In this document: positions 63,862-64,000 of the stretch, in pieces
Layout of the letters: each line of letters begins with the position of its first letter
How positions within the stretch are numbered: the stretch's first letter is position 1
Source: a virus
IMG/VR virus record: IMGVR_UViG_3300042889_002648
Span: 1 to 64,000 of that record
DNA: 64,000 bases
Direction: 5' to 3' (one strand)
Made by a program: the position numbers and the translations under genes
The notes under the pieces: model-generated
Database searches by the model: none
The model's input: only the letters and a program-made list of their open reading frames with translations
What the model was told of the DNA's origin: nothing

Positions 63862-64000
63862 TTATTTGCTTCTGTTTAAGAAGTCACGATTAGTGTCTTG
63901 TCCATCAATACCGCCACGGCACCATGCTACGAGAAAGCTTGAATAATTAATCAAGTCTTTACCGCTATCTTCAATGCTCTCAAAGTTGGGTACATAATCA
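63862..64000 (-). CDS. C-terminal end of a gene cut by the window edge
   Basis: The last 45 codons are seen: VPNFESIEDSGKDLINYSSF, then LVAWCRGGIDGQDTNRDFLN and RSK stop. It is upstream of and probably co-transcribed with the sugar operon. I do not recognise the family from this fragment. Confidence 0.6.
   Translation of the reverse strand, partial: DYVPNFESIEDSGKDLINYSSFLVAWCRGGIDGQDTNRDFLNRSK

Noticed and set aside
1-64000. Integrase, attachment site or lysogeny module
   Set aside because: No recombinase, repressor or duplicated tRNA-end site was seen; the gene content is that of a virulent T4-like phage.

Overview
The window is one continuous piece of a T4-like myovirus genome (contractile tail, T4-type replisome, AT-rich). 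Both edges cut through genes. Diagnostic proteins are baseplate gp6, gp25, gp53, gp27 and gp5, gp4, gp26, gp32, gp59, gp33, gp41 helicase, UvsX, T4-type RNase H and class Ia ribonucleotide reductase. Many small conserved genes (DUF5824-, DUF6433- and WYL_2-like) are familiar to me from marine T4-like phages. The host cannot be read from the sequence; a marine bacterium is an inference.

Layout. 1-10.4 kb (minus strand) holds the baseplate block: a structural protein cut by the left edge, gp6, gp25, an Ig-like repeat protein, a two-gene gp5 spike, gp27, gp53 and a gp48/54-like protein. 10.4-14.7 kb (plus strand) is gp4, a gp2-like protein, a tail tube protein, gp26 with a predicted -1 frameshift into a gp51-like tail, and a tape-measure protein. 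14.7-30.2 kb (minus) holds gp32, gp59, gp33, nucleases, an amidase lysin, UV endonuclease, a phosphoesterase, an Fe-S helicase, a ligase-NMN adenylyltransferase fusion and a Pol-beta-type nucleotidyltransferase. 30.2-36.7 kb is an RNA array: a tmRNA, about 25 tRNA genes including an initiator, a tRNA cut by an HNH gene, and several structured RNAs that are not normal tRNAs. 36.8-43.4 kb has a ClpP-like protease, a PD-(D/E)XK exonuclease, RNase H and NrdA/NrdB. 43.4-53.2 kb is a run of mostly uncharacterised proteins, many with an N-terminal motif like the T4 capsid-targeting/prohead-protease signal. 53.2-58.8 kb encodes the gp41 replicative helicase in three pieces joined by two predicted split inteins, each locus broken by a homing endonuclease gene, followed by UvsX. 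58.8-64 kb is a cytosine-C5 methyltransferase, a glycosyltransferase and a nucleotide-sugar gene set.

Regulation. Two promoter classes recur. One is host sigma70-like, TTTACA-16/17 nt-TATAAT, mostly before replication genes and the tRNA array. The other is the T4 late box TATAAATA, mostly before structural genes and genes with packaging signals. In both classes the -10 or late box often lies only 5-7 nt from the start codon, which predicts leaderless mRNAs. The gp33-like coactivator fits the late box.

The strongest candidates for unusual biology are the three-piece trans-spliced helicase with one very short N-intein, the set of proteins apparently targeted into the capsid (including an RNA/NAD-handling pair), the tail-gene frameshift with a long downstream stem, and the tmRNA plus aberrant tRNA array.
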